NCBI RefSeq assembly: GCF_002093975.1
Contig: NZ_KZ084326.1
Coordinates: 1-64,000 of the forward strand
Source of the DNA: Thermoactinospora rubra
GTDB taxonomy: Bacteria > Actinomycetota > Actinomycetes > Streptosporangiales > Streptosporangiaceae
Reading direction: 5' to 3'
Length of the DNA: 64,000 bases
Part shown: piece by piece, positions 1-9,647 of the stretch
How the letters are laid out: each line of letters opens with the position of its first letter
Numbering within the stretch: position 1 is the first letter of the stretch
Translations under genes and position numbers: made by a program
Notes under the pieces: generated by a model
Database searches by the model: none
Seen by the model: the letters and a program-made list of their open reading frames with translations, nothing else
What the model was told of the DNA's origin: nothing

Positions 1-17
1 CTGAAACCCATCAAGAT

Positions 18-1244
18 CTAGTTACACCCTTTTCTTGACACTCCCTCCCAATGGACGCCCTCCTCGAACAGGTCGGGATGGGCGTTGCCGGTTCCTTGGT
101 CGAGGAGCTTGTGGATCTGCTCGGCCAGATACTCGTCGGTTTCGTCGAGCAGGTTCTCCTCCAGGAGGAAATCCAGGTTGTAGCGCAAGGCATAGTTCAA
201 CGCGTGCGCCCGGAAACCGGGCTCGTCGTGCAGGAAGTACGGACGCAACCGGTCCACGGCGTCGAGATCCCCGTACGCGAGCGCGGTCGCGATCTCCAGC
301 TTGCCGAGGATCTGCGGAGGATCGTCCTCGACCGCCAGTTCCTGCTCCCACAACTCCAACGGGCGGAAGTCGAAGCCGATCAGGGCGCCCGCCACGTCCA
401 CCGGCAGGTCAGGGGGGAACGTGGAGCCGAACTCGGCGTTGATCGCCTCGATGACCGACGGGTTCGGGTTGGGCCGATAACGCGCCTCAGCGACGAAGAA
501 CAAGCCGGCGTGCGCCTCGATGCTCAAGTAGGAGCCGGAGGCCGCAGTGCGCCAGGTCATTGACGGTACTCCCGGCCGCTGCCGGTGGAACTCCCGCGCT
601 GCGCCGACGAGGGCGATCGGCGAGACGAATTCGTCGGGGTAGGGGTCATCGGTGACCCAACTTCCCCAGGAGTACACGTTGGTGAAGACGTTCATGGTGT
701 AGTAACGGTCCAGCTCGAGACCATCGATCGGCACGAATTCGCCGCTGTAGACATTCGGCACACTGATCTCGTCGGCGTATCCCATGAAACCCCGTGACGT
801 CCTGGGCAGGGTGACGCGCGTGGGGGCAGGAGTGGGGAAGAGCCCGCCGAGCGCTTTGCGCATGCCCTCTGCGGTGCCCTCGGCTGGGATCCACAGGAAC
901 GTGGGATAACGGTCCGACACTGCGAGCAGCAGCCGGGCCGGTTCGCGAGTGTCCACGAACCAGGCCGCCTCATCCTCGAAGCCGCCCTTGCTCGCATAGC
1001 GAGGCCCCGACGCCACGCGCACCATGTGCGGACGATGTTCGTGGATGTGCGCCAGTGTGGCCTCCGAGTGCATGATGCCATCGAAAAGGGAGACCTCCTC
1101 GGCTGCCTCTTCTCGGATGGCATCGGCGTCCAGCCATTGCACGCCGAGCGCGCGCGAGCCGGGATCGGCGCGCAGCAGCTCAAGCCAGTTCGGCGGGCTC
1201 TCCGTCAGTCGGGCAGCGGCGCCATCGGCTTTGAAAATCTTCAT
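18..1244 (-). CDS. Hypothetical protein, 408 aa
   Basis: I do not recognise the family. The protein is acidic and appears soluble: I see no signal peptide or membrane segment. Tryptophan-rich motifs in the middle (YSWGSWVTDDPYPDEF) and an acidic helical C-terminal third (LLEENLLDETDEYLAEQIHKLL) are the most distinctive parts. The start at 1244 is supported by GGGAGG about 5 nt upstream of ATG. It is transcribed towards the left edge of the window and stands alone. It lies in the accessory region that ends at the tRNA-Ala half-site near 11.2 kb, so it may be island cargo. The reading frame is intact and has a normal high-GC third-position pattern, so I believe it is a real gene, but I assign no function. 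Confidence 0.7.
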   Translation of the reverse strand: MKIFKADGAAARLTESPPNWLELLRADPGSRALGVQWLDADAIREEAAEEVSLFDGIMHSEATLAHIHEHRPHMVRVASGPRYASKGGFEDEAAWFVDTREPARLLLAVSDRYPTFLWIPAEGTAEGMRKALGGLFPTPAPTRVTLPRTSRGFMGYADEISVPNVYSGEFVPIDGLELDRYYTMNVFTNVYSWGSWVTDDPYPDEFVSPIALVGAAREFHRQRPGVPSMTWRTAASGSYLSIEAHAGLFFVAEARYRPNPNPSVIEAINAEFGSTFPPDLPVDVAGALIGFDFRPLELWEQELAVEDDPPQILGKLEIATALAYGDLDAVDRLRPYFLHDEPGFRAHALNYALRYNLDFLLEENLLDETDEYLAEQIHKLLDQGTGNAHPDLFEEGVHWEGVSRKGCN

Positions 1245-1402
1245 ACTGTCCTCCCGTGCCTGATTTCACAACACATGAGTCAGATTTCCGGCCGGGAATC
1301 CCGGCCGAGGTCTCCCCATTCCCTTGCCCATCCCCATCAGCAGAAGGAAGCGCCATCCGGGCCCCTGGAATCCCGCAACCGCACATCCCCGACCTCCATG
1401 AT

Positions 1403-1419
1403 CACCAATATTACTGGTG
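1403..1419. promoter_or_regulatory. Near-palindrome CACCA-N7-TGGTG
   Basis: CACCA and TGGTG arms flank an AT-rich heptamer (ATATTAC) about 160 bp upstream of the 408-aa gene. The AT-rich centre stands out in this high-GC DNA and resembles a regulator-binding site, but no partner regulator is adjacent. Confidence 0.3.
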
Positions 1420-1534
1420 GAGCCGAATTCGAAGACCTGCTATCGCGTGGTGCTTGATGCTGTTCAGCAGAGAGACGGCCGACATCACACCGGCCGCCAG
1501 TATGGGCAAGTCCGAGTCGACCGCTGCACATGGG

Positions 1535-1573
1535 GTGGCTATGGCCGCTGAGCCGTTCAGCGGCCATAGCCAC
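1535..1573. repeat. Perfect 17-bp inverted repeat with 5-nt loop
   Basis: GTGGCTATGGCCGCTGA at 1535-1551 is the exact reverse complement of 1557-1573, with loop GCCGT. No T-run follows on either strand, so it is not a classical intrinsic terminator. It is the only strong structure in the gene-free stretch 1245-1709. It may be a rho-independent-like stop in an actinomycete, or the scar of a small mobile element. Confidence 0.75.
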
Positions 1574-1709
1574 TGAGGGTTCCTGTCGGTGAGGTGAGCC
1601 CAGGCCCCTGAATCGGCGTGGATGCACTCGGGCGGCCGGCGCGAAAGGACCTCAGCCGGGTTAGTGCTGCGACGCAGTCCGACAACCACGCTTTGTCGCT
1701 CCGGCTTCA

Positions 1710-1910
1710 CTAAGCGAGGGGTCGTCCCTGCTTGTCACGGAACCTTCCCGCGAGAATGATGACGAAGTCGACAAGCGCCCATATGCCGAAACCGCCCGCT
1801 GTAACGAGCTGAAGGATGCCGGTCCCTATCTTTCCGACGTAAAATCTGTGGACACCCAGCACGCCCAGAAAAAGACATAGCAACGCAGCCGTAACTTTTG
1901 ATTTTTCCAT
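1710..1910 (-). CDS. TM2 domain-containing membrane protein, 66 aa
   Basis: This small two-pass membrane protein has the TM2 hallmark: a hydrophobic helix ending in FLGVLGVHRFYVGK, a short turn (KIGTGILQLVT), then a second helix (GGFGIWALVDFVIILAG) and a basic tail. TM2 proteins are widespread in bacteria, and their biochemical role is poorly defined. The ATG at 1910 is chosen over an upstream in-frame start at 1985 because GGAGGGG lies 3 nt before it and the upstream residues lack TM2 character. It is monocistronic, with non-coding DNA on both sides. Confidence 0.8.
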   Translation of the reverse strand: MEKSKVTAALLCLFLGVLGVHRFYVGKIGTGILQLVTAGGFGIWALVDFVIILAGRFRDKQGRPLA

Positions 1911-2091
1911 CAACCCCTCCGCTGAAGAGGATCTTGCCTGGCAGGTACTGTGGATTTCAGTGCGCGGCGCCGTTGAGGCAGACAAAGCCCTGAAAAAGGT
2001 TCCCCTGAATGCCTGCGAAAGAAAACTCAGACAACGCTGCGAATTCGAGTCAGAGCATTACAGACTCGTCCCACCGTCCGCAATGGTCCTT

Positions 2092-2101
2092 AGGTATACC
2101 T
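2092..2101. promoter_or_regulatory. 10-bp palindrome AGGTATACCT
   Basis: A perfect AT-containing palindrome lies between the divergent TM2 gene and the LuxR-type regulator. It could be an operator or part of a promoter. No further support is visible. Confidence 0.25.
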
Positions 2102-2130
2102 TATGTGGCCTGCCGTTCACTGGAAGGGTC

Positions 2131-2162
2131 GTGGCGGAGTGGCGGAGTGGCGGAGTGGCGGT
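2131..2162 (+). repeat. 9-bp tandem repeat (GTGGCGGAG)n
   Basis: About three and a half copies of GTGGCGGAG lie immediately upstream of the LuxR-family regulator, within its presumed leader. Slippage here could change spacing to the promoter. Confidence 0.8.
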
Positions 2163-2196
2163 GGAAGTCAGTCATGAGTCGCGCTAAGTACAGGAG

Positions 2197-5141
2197 TTGA
2201 GGCCCGGGCGGTCCACAGGCGACCATGGACGGGTGAACCGTAGTCGGGGCGGCAAGACATACATCCGGCGCCACGCCGAAAGTGCGTGGCTCCGTGCCAT
2301 ATTCGAGGAAGTCAGAGGCGCTGGACCTCGCGTCGTGTTCGTTGATGGCGAGGCCGGCGTAGGCAAGACCGCACTTGTGAAGGAGTTCACCGCCGAGGCG
2401 ATCGAACTGGGTGCCACGGTGCTGATCGGTGCGTGTGTCGAATTGGCCGCGGAAGACATCCCGCTCGCTCCGATCATCGCCGCACTCCGGGGCCCAGGCC
2501 GCGACCGGCAGGCTGCCGCAGGCGAATTTGCCGAGGTCCTCGGGTACCTCCTGCCTCAGCAGGGAGGGGAGTTCGATCCCCGTGACCTGCCGAGCCAGGC
2601 TCGGCTGTTCCAATCGCTTCTCGCCACGTTCGAGCGGGCAGCGGAGGCTCGACCCCTGATCTTGGTACTGGAAGATCTCCACTGGGCCGATAGGTCGACG
2701 CTCAATCTTCTCGACATGCTGGCGCGAGGCTTGGACGAGGTGCCAATTCTGGTGATCGGCACCTTTTGCGCAGATGAGGTACAACGGCGTCATCCTCTGC
2801 GCGCGCTACTGGCCGAACTCGATCGGCTCGAGGTCGTCAACCGGCTCAGGCTCGGCCGATTCTCCGAAGCACAGACCGGCGAACTCGTCTCTGCGCTGCT
2901 CGGCGAGCGTTCAACGCCTCGGCTGATCAAGGAGATATTCGAACGCACCGGCGGCAACGCGTTCTTTGTCGAGGAGTTGGCTCGCGCGGTGCGTGCCGGA
3001 TCCGCCGCGGGGCTTGCTGAGCGGCTCCAGGACCTGCTGCTCGCTCGGGTGGAGCGGATGTCCGAGTCGGCCCGCAACGTGGTTTCCCTTGTGGCGATCG
3101 CCGGGCGGCGGGTCCCGCACGAGGCGCTCTCCGCCGCCTTCGACGAGCCCTCTGACATCCTGCTCAAGGCGGTGCGTGAAGCGGTGGACGCCTACGTGCT
3201 GGAACCAGAAGAGGATGGCTATGCCTTCAGGCACGAGCTCGTCAGAGAAGCGGTTGCCGGCAACCTCCTTCCAGGCGAACGGCTGCTCCTGCACAGGGCT
3301 TACGCCGAGGCCCTCGAGGCTCGACCAGACCTCCTGCCCGCCGAGCGGCTGGCAGCCGACCTCGCACACCACTGGCTGGGTGCCGACCAGCCGGCCAAGG
3401 CGCTCCCCGCCTTGCTGAATGCGGCGGCAGCAGCCGAAAGGGCGCACGCGTTCGCCGAGCAGTACCAATTGCTGAGGCGCGTCCTGGACATATGGCCGCG
3501 TTTACCTTCGCCACAGGTCGATCGGCTTGCCGTACTGGACCGCTTGATCTTCTCCGCGCGGCACTCCGGCAACCAGCAACGCGCGCTGGAACACATCGAA
3601 CAAGCCCTGGCGGAGGCATCCTCACAAGATCGGCCGGATCGTGCGGCGACCCTGCTCACGCAGCGCGCCAGGATCCTGCTCAACATGGGTCTGACAGGCG
3701 CCCTGCCGGTCATGGAGGAGGCCGCGGTACTCGTCCCCCCACTGCCTGGCGCGAGCGCGCGACCGTGCTCGACACGCTCGGCGCCACACTGGCCCTCCAC
3801 GGCGAAGCCCAGCGCGCCAAGAGCGTGGCAGAGGAGGCGCTCGAAGCTGCGCTCAAGTCCGGTGCTCACGACCGGATCTTCTCGGCGCGGACGACCCTGG
3901 CTGTGGCTCATGCTCAGCTTGGCGCCTTTGATCGCGCGCTGTCGGAGATGCATGAAGTGCGCAAGGCAGCCACAGCTGAGGGTGATCTGCTCTCGCTCGC
4001 TCGTCTCTCCTTGAATCATGCATGGTTGCTTCACGCGATCGGCCGATATGACGAGGCGATCTCCGTGGCCGAACCCGGGAGAGACGTCCTACACAAGGCA
4101 GGGCTCTCGGCGACGCTGGGATGCCAGCTCCTGGCGACGTTGAGCGAGTCGCTCTTCGCGTTGGGCCGTTGGGACGAGGCGGAAGCGCGCGTCGAGGAAG
4201 CTCGGGAACACCAGCCGACGGGCGTGTTCGCAGCTTACGGACAGTTGATCGCGGGACAGCTGGCCGCCGCTCGCGGCGATCTTGCACGGGCACATGAGTG
4301 TCTACGGCAGGCCCCAAATGTCATCGAGAGCCGTCTCGGCGTTGCCCAGCTTGTCCTCCCGTACGCACTTCTGTCAGCCGAACTCGCCTTGGCGGAGCGC
4401 CGCTTCGACGATGTGATCGCCGTTACCATCAGCGGCCTCCAGGTGCCAGGCGGCCACGGCGATGCGTCGTATTCATGGGCCCTGCTGACCACTGGTGCCA
4501 GAGCGCTCGGGCTCGTGCACAACCGTGCCAGAACGTTCGGCGAGTCCTTCGATGATCAGGAGCTACGGGCAGCACTCACCCTTGCTGCAGAATCCCTCCC
4601 CACTAGCGCGCCTCCCTGGCACGCCCACGCCACGCAGTTCGTAGCGGAATTGGATTCGCTGGATCGTCCAAGCCTTCAATGGAGGGACGTCGTCGAAGCG
4701 TGGGACTCGGCAGGTGAGCCCTACCGGATGGCCTACGCACGACTACGGCTGGCTGAGGCAGAGCTCGACCGGCGGAACAAGAAAGCAGGCCGGCAAGTGC
4801 TGTGGGCGGCTGACGAACTGGCGACCCGCCTTGGCGCTGGACGGCTACGTGACGAAATAGCACATCTCGCGCACCGAGCTCGTCTCGACCTTGCCGCACG
4901 ACCGGCGCCTCCTCCTCCGGTCACCGAGTTGCGACGCCTGGGCCTGACCAACCGTGAAGCCGAAGTGCTGAAGCTGCTGACCCGCGGATTCTCGAACCGT
5001 CAGATCGCGACTGAGCTGTTCATCACGGTGAAGACGGTGAGCGTCCATGTGTCGCGTATCTTGATGAAGCTTCATGCCCCAAGCCGCAGCGCAGCCGCAG
5101 CGACTGCCCACCGGTTGCGGCTCTTCCCCGAAGAGGATTGA
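2197..5141 (+). pseudogene. Large LuxR-family (LAL-type) ATPase transcriptional regulator, frameshifted
   Basis: The N-terminal half (2197 to about 3735) carries an AAA/STAND ATPase with Walker A GEAGVGKT and a Walker B-like LILVLEDLHWAD. The second half, in another frame, carries TPR-like helical repeats and ends in a clear LuxR helix-turn-helix (LTNREAEVLKLLTRGFSNRQ, then VKTVSVHVSRIL). The two halves join only if one C is added to the six-C run at 3735-3740; the joined reading is then VLVPPTAWRERATVLDTLG. Length (about 980 aa) fits the large ATP-binding LuxR regulators. The start is uncertain: TTG 2197 directly abuts AGGAG with no spacing, and GTG 2233 has a poor ribosome site. It is either a pseudogene, a slippage or phase-variable gene, or a sequencing error. 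Confidence 0.85.
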
Positions 5142-5401
5142 GTCCGCGTGCTCATCTTCAGGGTCGTCCGTTTCCCTCCCTGCCAAACAGACCGAGGTAA
5201 TGAACAGGCATGAGACTCTGTGCTGAGGGTGGGAAGGAGACATCCCTTCATGGGGCAAGCAAGCCGGATCCGGACATCCCTGACCCTCAGGTACGCGAGC
5301 GAGGCGTTCACGGGTGTTGGAGGTCGGTGCGGTGATTCGGTGTAGTGGTGGGTGGAGGCAGGCCGTTGTCAGTGGCCGGCCGTAGTCTGGCGTGATGATC
5401 C

Positions 5402-5722
5402 CTACCCGCGGCGGGACCGGATCGGCGGGATACTGCCCACCAGCGGTTCCAGCGCCAGGCTTGTCGCGCACCGCGACCAGTCCGGCTCGCCTCGGGCGCC
5501 GAGCTCGTCCAGCAGGATCCGGTACAGCTTGGCCCACACCCTGGCGGCGCTCCACTCGGGGAAGCGGCGATGCACCGTCTGGCAGGAGGCGCCGAAGACC
5601 GGCGGCACCTGCCGCCAGGCGCACCCGGTGGTGGCCACGTACACGACGGCCGCCAGGATGGTGAAATCGTCCACCCGCCGTCGTCTGCCACCCTGGGGCC
5701 GTGTCGGCGCCGGCGGGATCAC
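5402..5722 (-). pseudogene. IS5-family transposase, N-terminal remnant
   Basis: The peptide carries the typical N-terminal region of DUF4096/IS5-type transposases (GCAWRQVPPVFG, then TVHRRFPEW and LDWSRCA-like GEPDWSRCA). It is cut off before the DDE catalytic core, where the frame passes into unrelated residues (LEPLVGSIPPIRS). The intact family is about 250-280 aa; about 100 aa remain. It is one of several decayed insertion sequences in 5.3-10.8 kb. Confidence 0.75.
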
Positions 5723-5761
5723 CCGTCAGGGGCACCCGCCGACCACTTACGGCTTATAGGA

Positions 5762-5824
5762 AGGAAGCTGGGCCTCGGTCTGCATCCGAAGACTTCCGGC
5801 CCGCCGATCGTGGCCCAGCTTCCT
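5762..5824. repeat. 13-bp perfect inverted repeat, 37-bp spacer
   Basis: AGGAAGCTGGGCC at 5762-5774 is the exact reverse complement of GGCCCAGCTTCCT at 5812-5824. It lies between an IS5-like and an IS256-like remnant. It may be a strong hairpin or the two ends of a tiny IS derivative. Confidence 0.7.
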
Positions 5825-5841
5825 GATCTGCTTCTGCGGCA

Positions 5842-6000
5842 GTGAAGTTGTGGGAGGACGCTTGGGCCGAGTTCGTGCCCTTCCTCAACTTCGACACCGA
5901 GATCCGCCGGGTGATCTGCTCGGCCAACGCCATCGAGCGCCATCACCTTCGACGGCCGCCTGACCCCGACCACCCGTCAGTCAAACAAAGATCGAGATAC
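5842..6000 (+). pseudogene. IS256 (Mutator)-family transposase, C-terminal remnant with internal deletion
   Basis: The first part reads KLWEDAWAEFVPFLNFD and then RRVICSANAIE, matching the end of the Mutator-type catalytic region where the final conserved glutamate sits. Near 5940 it jumps, in a different frame, to AITFDGRLTP, which resembles the extreme C-terminus of the same family. The bases between, about 40 codons in an intact protein, appear to be missing. It is non-functional. Confidence 0.7.
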
Positions 6001-6030
6001 ACCACTCACTGGACATACCCGTGGCGCGCC

Positions 6031-7761
6031 TCATGGGTTGCCGAAGTTTGTCCAGTCGTTCCAGCGGCCGCTGGGGGTGGTCTGCCAGATGTGCATGATG
6101 CCGGTGTTGTGCTTGCCGAACAGATGCCAGCGGCCGTCGGGCAGTTGTGCGGCTTCCAGGTCGTAGGCGCCGCCGCCCCACCATTCCCAGCCGTACCAGG
6201 TCGAGGCCGGGGCCGGGGCGCTCTGCGCGCGATGCCGGATCTCCTCGGCATGGGCGGCGACGATGTCGAGCCGGCCGTCGGGATTGGTCATGACGGCGAG
6301 TTTGGCTTTGCCGGGCCCGCCGAAGTCGGTCCAGGTGTTCCAGCGGCCGCTGGGGGTGATCTGCCAGATGTGCATGATGCCGGTGTTGTGGGAGCCGAAC
6401 AGTTCCCAGCGGCCGTCGGGCAGTTGTGCGGCTTCCAGGTCGTAGGCGCCGCCGCCCCACCATTCCCAGCCGTACCAGGTCGAGGCCGGGGCCGGGGCGC
6501 TCTGCGCGCGGTGGGAGATGACTCCCTCGTTGGCGGCGACGATGTCGAGCCGGCCGTCGGGGTTGGTCATGACCTCCAACGTGGCGCGACCGGGGCCGCC
6601 GAAGTCGGTCCAGGTGTTCCAGCGGCCGCTGGGGGTGATCTGCCAGATGTGCATGATGCCGGTGTTGTGGGAGCCGAACAGTTCCCAGCGGCCGTCGGGC
6701 AGTTGTGCGGCTTCCAGGTCGTAGGCGCCGCCGCCCCACCATTCCCAGCCGTACCAGGTCGAGGCCGGGGCCGGGGCGCTCTGCGCGCGGTGCCAGATCT
6801 CGTTGGCGTTGGCCGCGATGATGTCGAACCGGCCATCGGGGTTGCGCATGGCCACCAGCGTCGCGTGTGCCGGACCGCCGAAGGCCCGCCACTCCGACCA
6901 GCCGCCGCCCACCGCTACCTGATACCGGTGCCACACCTGCTCGGGCCCGGCCCAGAACATCTCCAACCGGCCATCGGCAGTCGACACCACCGCCAACTCA
7001 TCCCGCACCGGCTTCCACGGCTCAGGGCCCGATCCGCCGGGCATGGCAAGTCTCTGCAGATCGGAGAGCGTGCCTCGAAAGCGGTTCACGTCAACATTGC
7101 CGACAACCCCAGGAACGCTCCCCGCGTCCGTGTACTGCCAGAACGTGTAGCTGCCCCACCCTCCAGGGATGCGCGGTGCGCCCGTCGTGTAGTGGGCAAG
7201 CCATAGCGGGTAGCGGGTGAATTCTCTGGTGTTCGCCATGCTGCTCTCCCAGAAGCCTGGGCTGGTATAGAGCACAGGAACTCTGCCCGTGAGGCGCTCG
7301 ACCTCGTTGAGGAAATCACGGGTCCATGCGATCAATGCCACAGGAGGAAGGCCCCCATTGTTCTCCATGTCCAGTGCCGGCGGAAGGTCGCCGGCCTGGC
7401 GGTGAGTGCCTGCATAGGCAACGAAGTGCTGTGCCTCCCGAATCGCGTCATTTGCCGACGCGTCGGGCCTGGCGAAGTGATAGGCCCCCCGGACCAGCGC
7501 CGCAGCCTTGGCTCCTGCATAATTCCTGCCGTACGTGGGATCGGAGTATGCATTTCCGTCGGTAGCCTTGATGAAGGCGAAAGACTTGCCACTGTTTCGT
7601 ACTTGATTCCAGTCGATCACACCTCGATCCGCTTGGTGGTGCGAGACATCGATTCCAGTGACGGTGTCAGCCGACGCGATTCGAGGGGAGATCCATAAAG
7701 CCCCGATCGCCATGACAAGACTGATCAGCGTGACGCTGATTCGCTTAAGCGGTAAACCCAT
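6031..7761 (-). CDS. Secreted GH25 lysozyme with a C-terminal seven-blade propeller-like repeat domain
   Basis: This 576-aa protein starts at ATG 7761, with AAGGAGA about 8 nt upstream, and has a signal peptide (MGLPLKRI..., cut after about residue 31, IASA). Residues 32-225 form a GH25 N-acetylmuramidase: the first catalytic-site Asp is in TGIDVSHHQ (D38), and the Asp/Glu pair is in ALDMENNG. The C-terminal half has seven DGR-centred units (LEMF, FDII, WELF, LDIV, WELF, LDIV, WHLF), of which the last six form three almost identical 93-residue pairs. This resembles PLL/PHL-type lectin beta-propellers. I infer a cell-wall hydrolase acting outside the cell, with the repeats binding glycans. It may remodel the producer's own wall or attack competitors. 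It is flanked by IS debris. Confidence 0.9.
   Translation of the reverse strand: MGLPLKRISVTLISLVMAIGALWISPRIASADTVTGIDVSHHQADRGVIDWNQVRNSGKSFAFIKATDGNAYSDPTYGRNYAGAKAAALVRGAYHFARPDASANDAIREAQHFVAYAGTHRQAGDLPPALDMENNGGLPPVALIAWTRDFLNEVERLTGRVPVLYTSPGFWESSMANTREFTRYPLWLAHYTTGAPRIPGGWGSYTFWQYTDAGSVPGVVGNVDVNRFRGTLSDLQRLAMPGGSGPEPWKPVRDELAVVSTADGRLEMFWAGPEQVWHRYQVAVGGGWSEWRAFGGPAHATLVAMRNPDGRFDIIAANANEIWHRAQSAPAPASTWYGWEWWGGGAYDLEAAQLPDGRWELFGSHNTGIMHIWQITPSGRWNTWTDFGGPGRATLEVMTNPDGRLDIVAANEGVISHRAQSAPAPASTWYGWEWWGGGAYDLEAAQLPDGRWELFGSHNTGIMHIWQITPSGRWNTWTDFGGPGKAKLAVMTNPDGRLDIVAAHAEEIRHRAQSAPAPASTWYGWEWWGGGAYDLEAAQLPDGRWHLFGKHNTGIMHIWQTTPSGRWNDWTNFGNP
6052..6888. repeat. Three 279-bp direct repeats inside the lysozyme gene
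   Basis: Units begin at about 6052, 6331 and 6610 with an exact 279-bp period (93 codons). Copies two and three are almost identical at the DNA level, and copy one differs at scattered sites. This points to recent duplication or ongoing conversion within the gene. Confidence 0.9.
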
Positions 7762-8393
7762 GATCGAGTCTCCTTGGGTTTGTCGACTCATCCCTACAGG
7801 CGCGATGGTCCCCGATCCGACGCGCGATTTCTCCCCCGCATAGATCCACCTTTTCAAGTGCGGACAATCAATGCCCGCCGGGGCATGATGTCTGCCACAA
7901 ACAAGCCGAATATGCCGGCGGAGGCAGGCTTGCTCGACAGGTGCCACTCCCGGAACCGCCAGAAAAGAAAGGGAAAGCCAGTCACGCCGCATTGGCGTCC
8001 GAGTCAGGCGTCTGCGCCATAATCGTTCCGTCGCAGGAGCCATCCGTGGGCGTTCACGGCAGACGCAAAGATGCTCCGGATGCGCACCGGCGCTTCGCCA
8101 GGCAATTGAGATGTGCCGTCACTGGTAATCTTGAGCTGCTCTGCACCTTCGCGACGTGTCCCTGTTGAACCGAAGCCCCAGATGCATTATCGATGCAAAC
8201 ACACGATGTTCTGCCTTTGACCTCCGATGAGGGTTCCAGGGGACTATGGCCAATCCTCGCGGGCTCCGGTCACTCCGGCAAGTGAACGAAAGTGGAAGGT
8301 CGAGTCCATGCATACCGAGTACAGAGGTTGAAAGTCTGAGGTAACGCGGCGTGGTTGCGTGCTCTTGGCGGGGTTCGGGAGTATGCCGGTGGG
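7762..8393. other. Gene-free stretch between lysozyme and IS630 remnant
   Basis: I see no convincing open frame, RNA gene or terminator. The first 100 bp must hold the lysozyme promoter and leader on the minus strand. I looked for a ydaO-like (c-di-AMP) riboswitch there and could not support one. Confidence 0.5.
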
Positions 8394-9114
8394 ATGCGTT
8401 ATCCGGATGGTGGTGGTCTGACCCCGGCCGCGCGAGCCAAGCGTGAACAGGTCCGCTTGGAGGCTGCCGGGTTATTCGCCGCGGGCATGTCGCCGCCCCA
8501 GGTGGCCAGGAAGCTGCGCGTCTCACGCAAGTCGGCCTATGTCTGGCACAAGGCCTGGCGCACGGCAGGGGCCCAGGCACTGGCCTCGAAAGGGCCGGGT
8601 GGGCAGCGCTGCCGGCTCAGCGATGCGCAGGTGGAGCAGTTGGAGGCCGCCTTGGACGCCGGTCCGGCCGTGTAGGGGTGGAGTGAGGATCAGCGGTGGA
8701 CCCTGGCACGAGTCACGGTGCTGGTCGGCAGGTTGTTCCACGTCGCCTACACCCCGCGCGGGATCTCCTATCTGCTGCATCGGCTGGGCTGGAGCCCGCA
8801 GGTCCCCCAGCGCCGCGCCGCCGAACGTGACGAAGAGGCGATCGCCACCTGGGTGAAGGACACCTGGCCGCTGGCGGAACAACGGCGCGGGATCAGGACG
8901 CGTGGATCTGCTTTGCCGACGAAGCAGGACAATCGCTGAGGCCGCCCCAGGCCCGCACCTGGTCCCGCCGTGGATGCACCCCGACCGTCTCCAGCAAGGG
9001 CTCCGGACGCGTCAACCTGGCCGGGCTGATCTGCCGCAAGCCGGGGCAGCGGACCCGGCTGATCTACCGCATGATGATCTACCGGCGTCGCAAGAACCAG
9101 CGCAAAGGGTTCAC
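8394..9114 (+). pseudogene. IS630-family transposase, broken by a stop and a frameshift
   Basis: The N-terminal winged-helix region is clear (LRVSRKSAYVWHKAW, then LSDAQVEQLEAALD). An in-frame TAG near 8673 interrupts it just before GWSEDQRWTLARV. A frameshift near 8890 separates GISYLLHRLGW from the DDE region, whose first aspartate lies in WICFADEAGQSLRP. The frame continues to about 9114 (RRRKNQRKGFTD) and then homology ends, so the last catalytic residues are missing. It is a decayed insertion sequence. Confidence 0.8.
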
Positions 9115-9202
9115 CGATACGGCAGCCGTAGATCGTGATCCCCATGGCGTTGCCGCTGGTCGTGCGCCGTGACGCGAAGAGCCGCCGCGATCATGTCGAG
9201 GT

Positions 9203-9502
9203 GTGAATCAAGATCAGGCCGCAGCGGCTCGTGCCGTCACCGTAGCGCATGCCGAGCATGCCGCTCTACAACAGGAACTACTGGCCCGGGTGGCCCGGTG
9301 CTTCCCCCGTCGCGAGAGCCGCGCCACCTGCGGGCAGAGGCCGGCCGGGCTGCTGATGGAGCTGGAGAACAAGAACTGCTGGACGCTGGCCGAGGCGGTG
9401 GGACATTCCACCCCTGACCGGCTGCAGCACTTCCTGGCCCGGGCCTGCTGGGACGAGCAGCAGGTGATGGCCCAAGCCGCCCGATGGGGGTCTTCTCATT
9501 GA
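9203..9502 (+). pseudogene. IS701-family transposase, N-terminal fragment
   Basis: About 100 codons match the N-terminus of IS701-type transposases: a cysteine/arginine-rich start (VARCFPRRESR) followed by the diagnostic stretch ENKNCWTLAEAVGH and LQHFLARACWDEQQV. The catalytic part is absent because the frame ends at 9502. The GTG start at 9203 is only the first in frame and may not be original. Confidence 0.65.
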
Positions 9503-9647
9503 ACCGGGGTGGCGCTGTCGGTTGATCGCTCTGTGTGACTGTGTCAGGTCACGCTGCGTCAGCATGAGCGGGGAAGCGAGAAACGCCCGCGAACTCTAAG
9601 ATCACGATCTTGTCTAGGGAAAGTGATCGAACGAGAAACACGGGCGC

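Noticed and set aside
3492..5141. A separate 549-aa LuxR protein starting at 3492
   Set aside because: Its first 80 residues are out-of-frame reading of the upstream regulator. The real homology begins only after the C-tract frameshift.
6052..6888. Regular repeats as a CRISPR array
   Set aside because: The 279-bp units are coding and contiguous, with no variable spacers. They are protein repeats of the lysozyme.
5842..7206. A 454-aa plus-strand protein with repeated PAAVGQLCGFQVVGAAAPP units
   Set aside because: After the IS256 fragment it is the antisense shadow of the lysozyme repeats.
7762..7900. ydaO-type c-di-AMP riboswitch before the lysozyme
   Set aside because: Such elements are common before actinobacterial wall hydrolases, but I could not find the conserved core in the leader; only short G-rich bits were seen.
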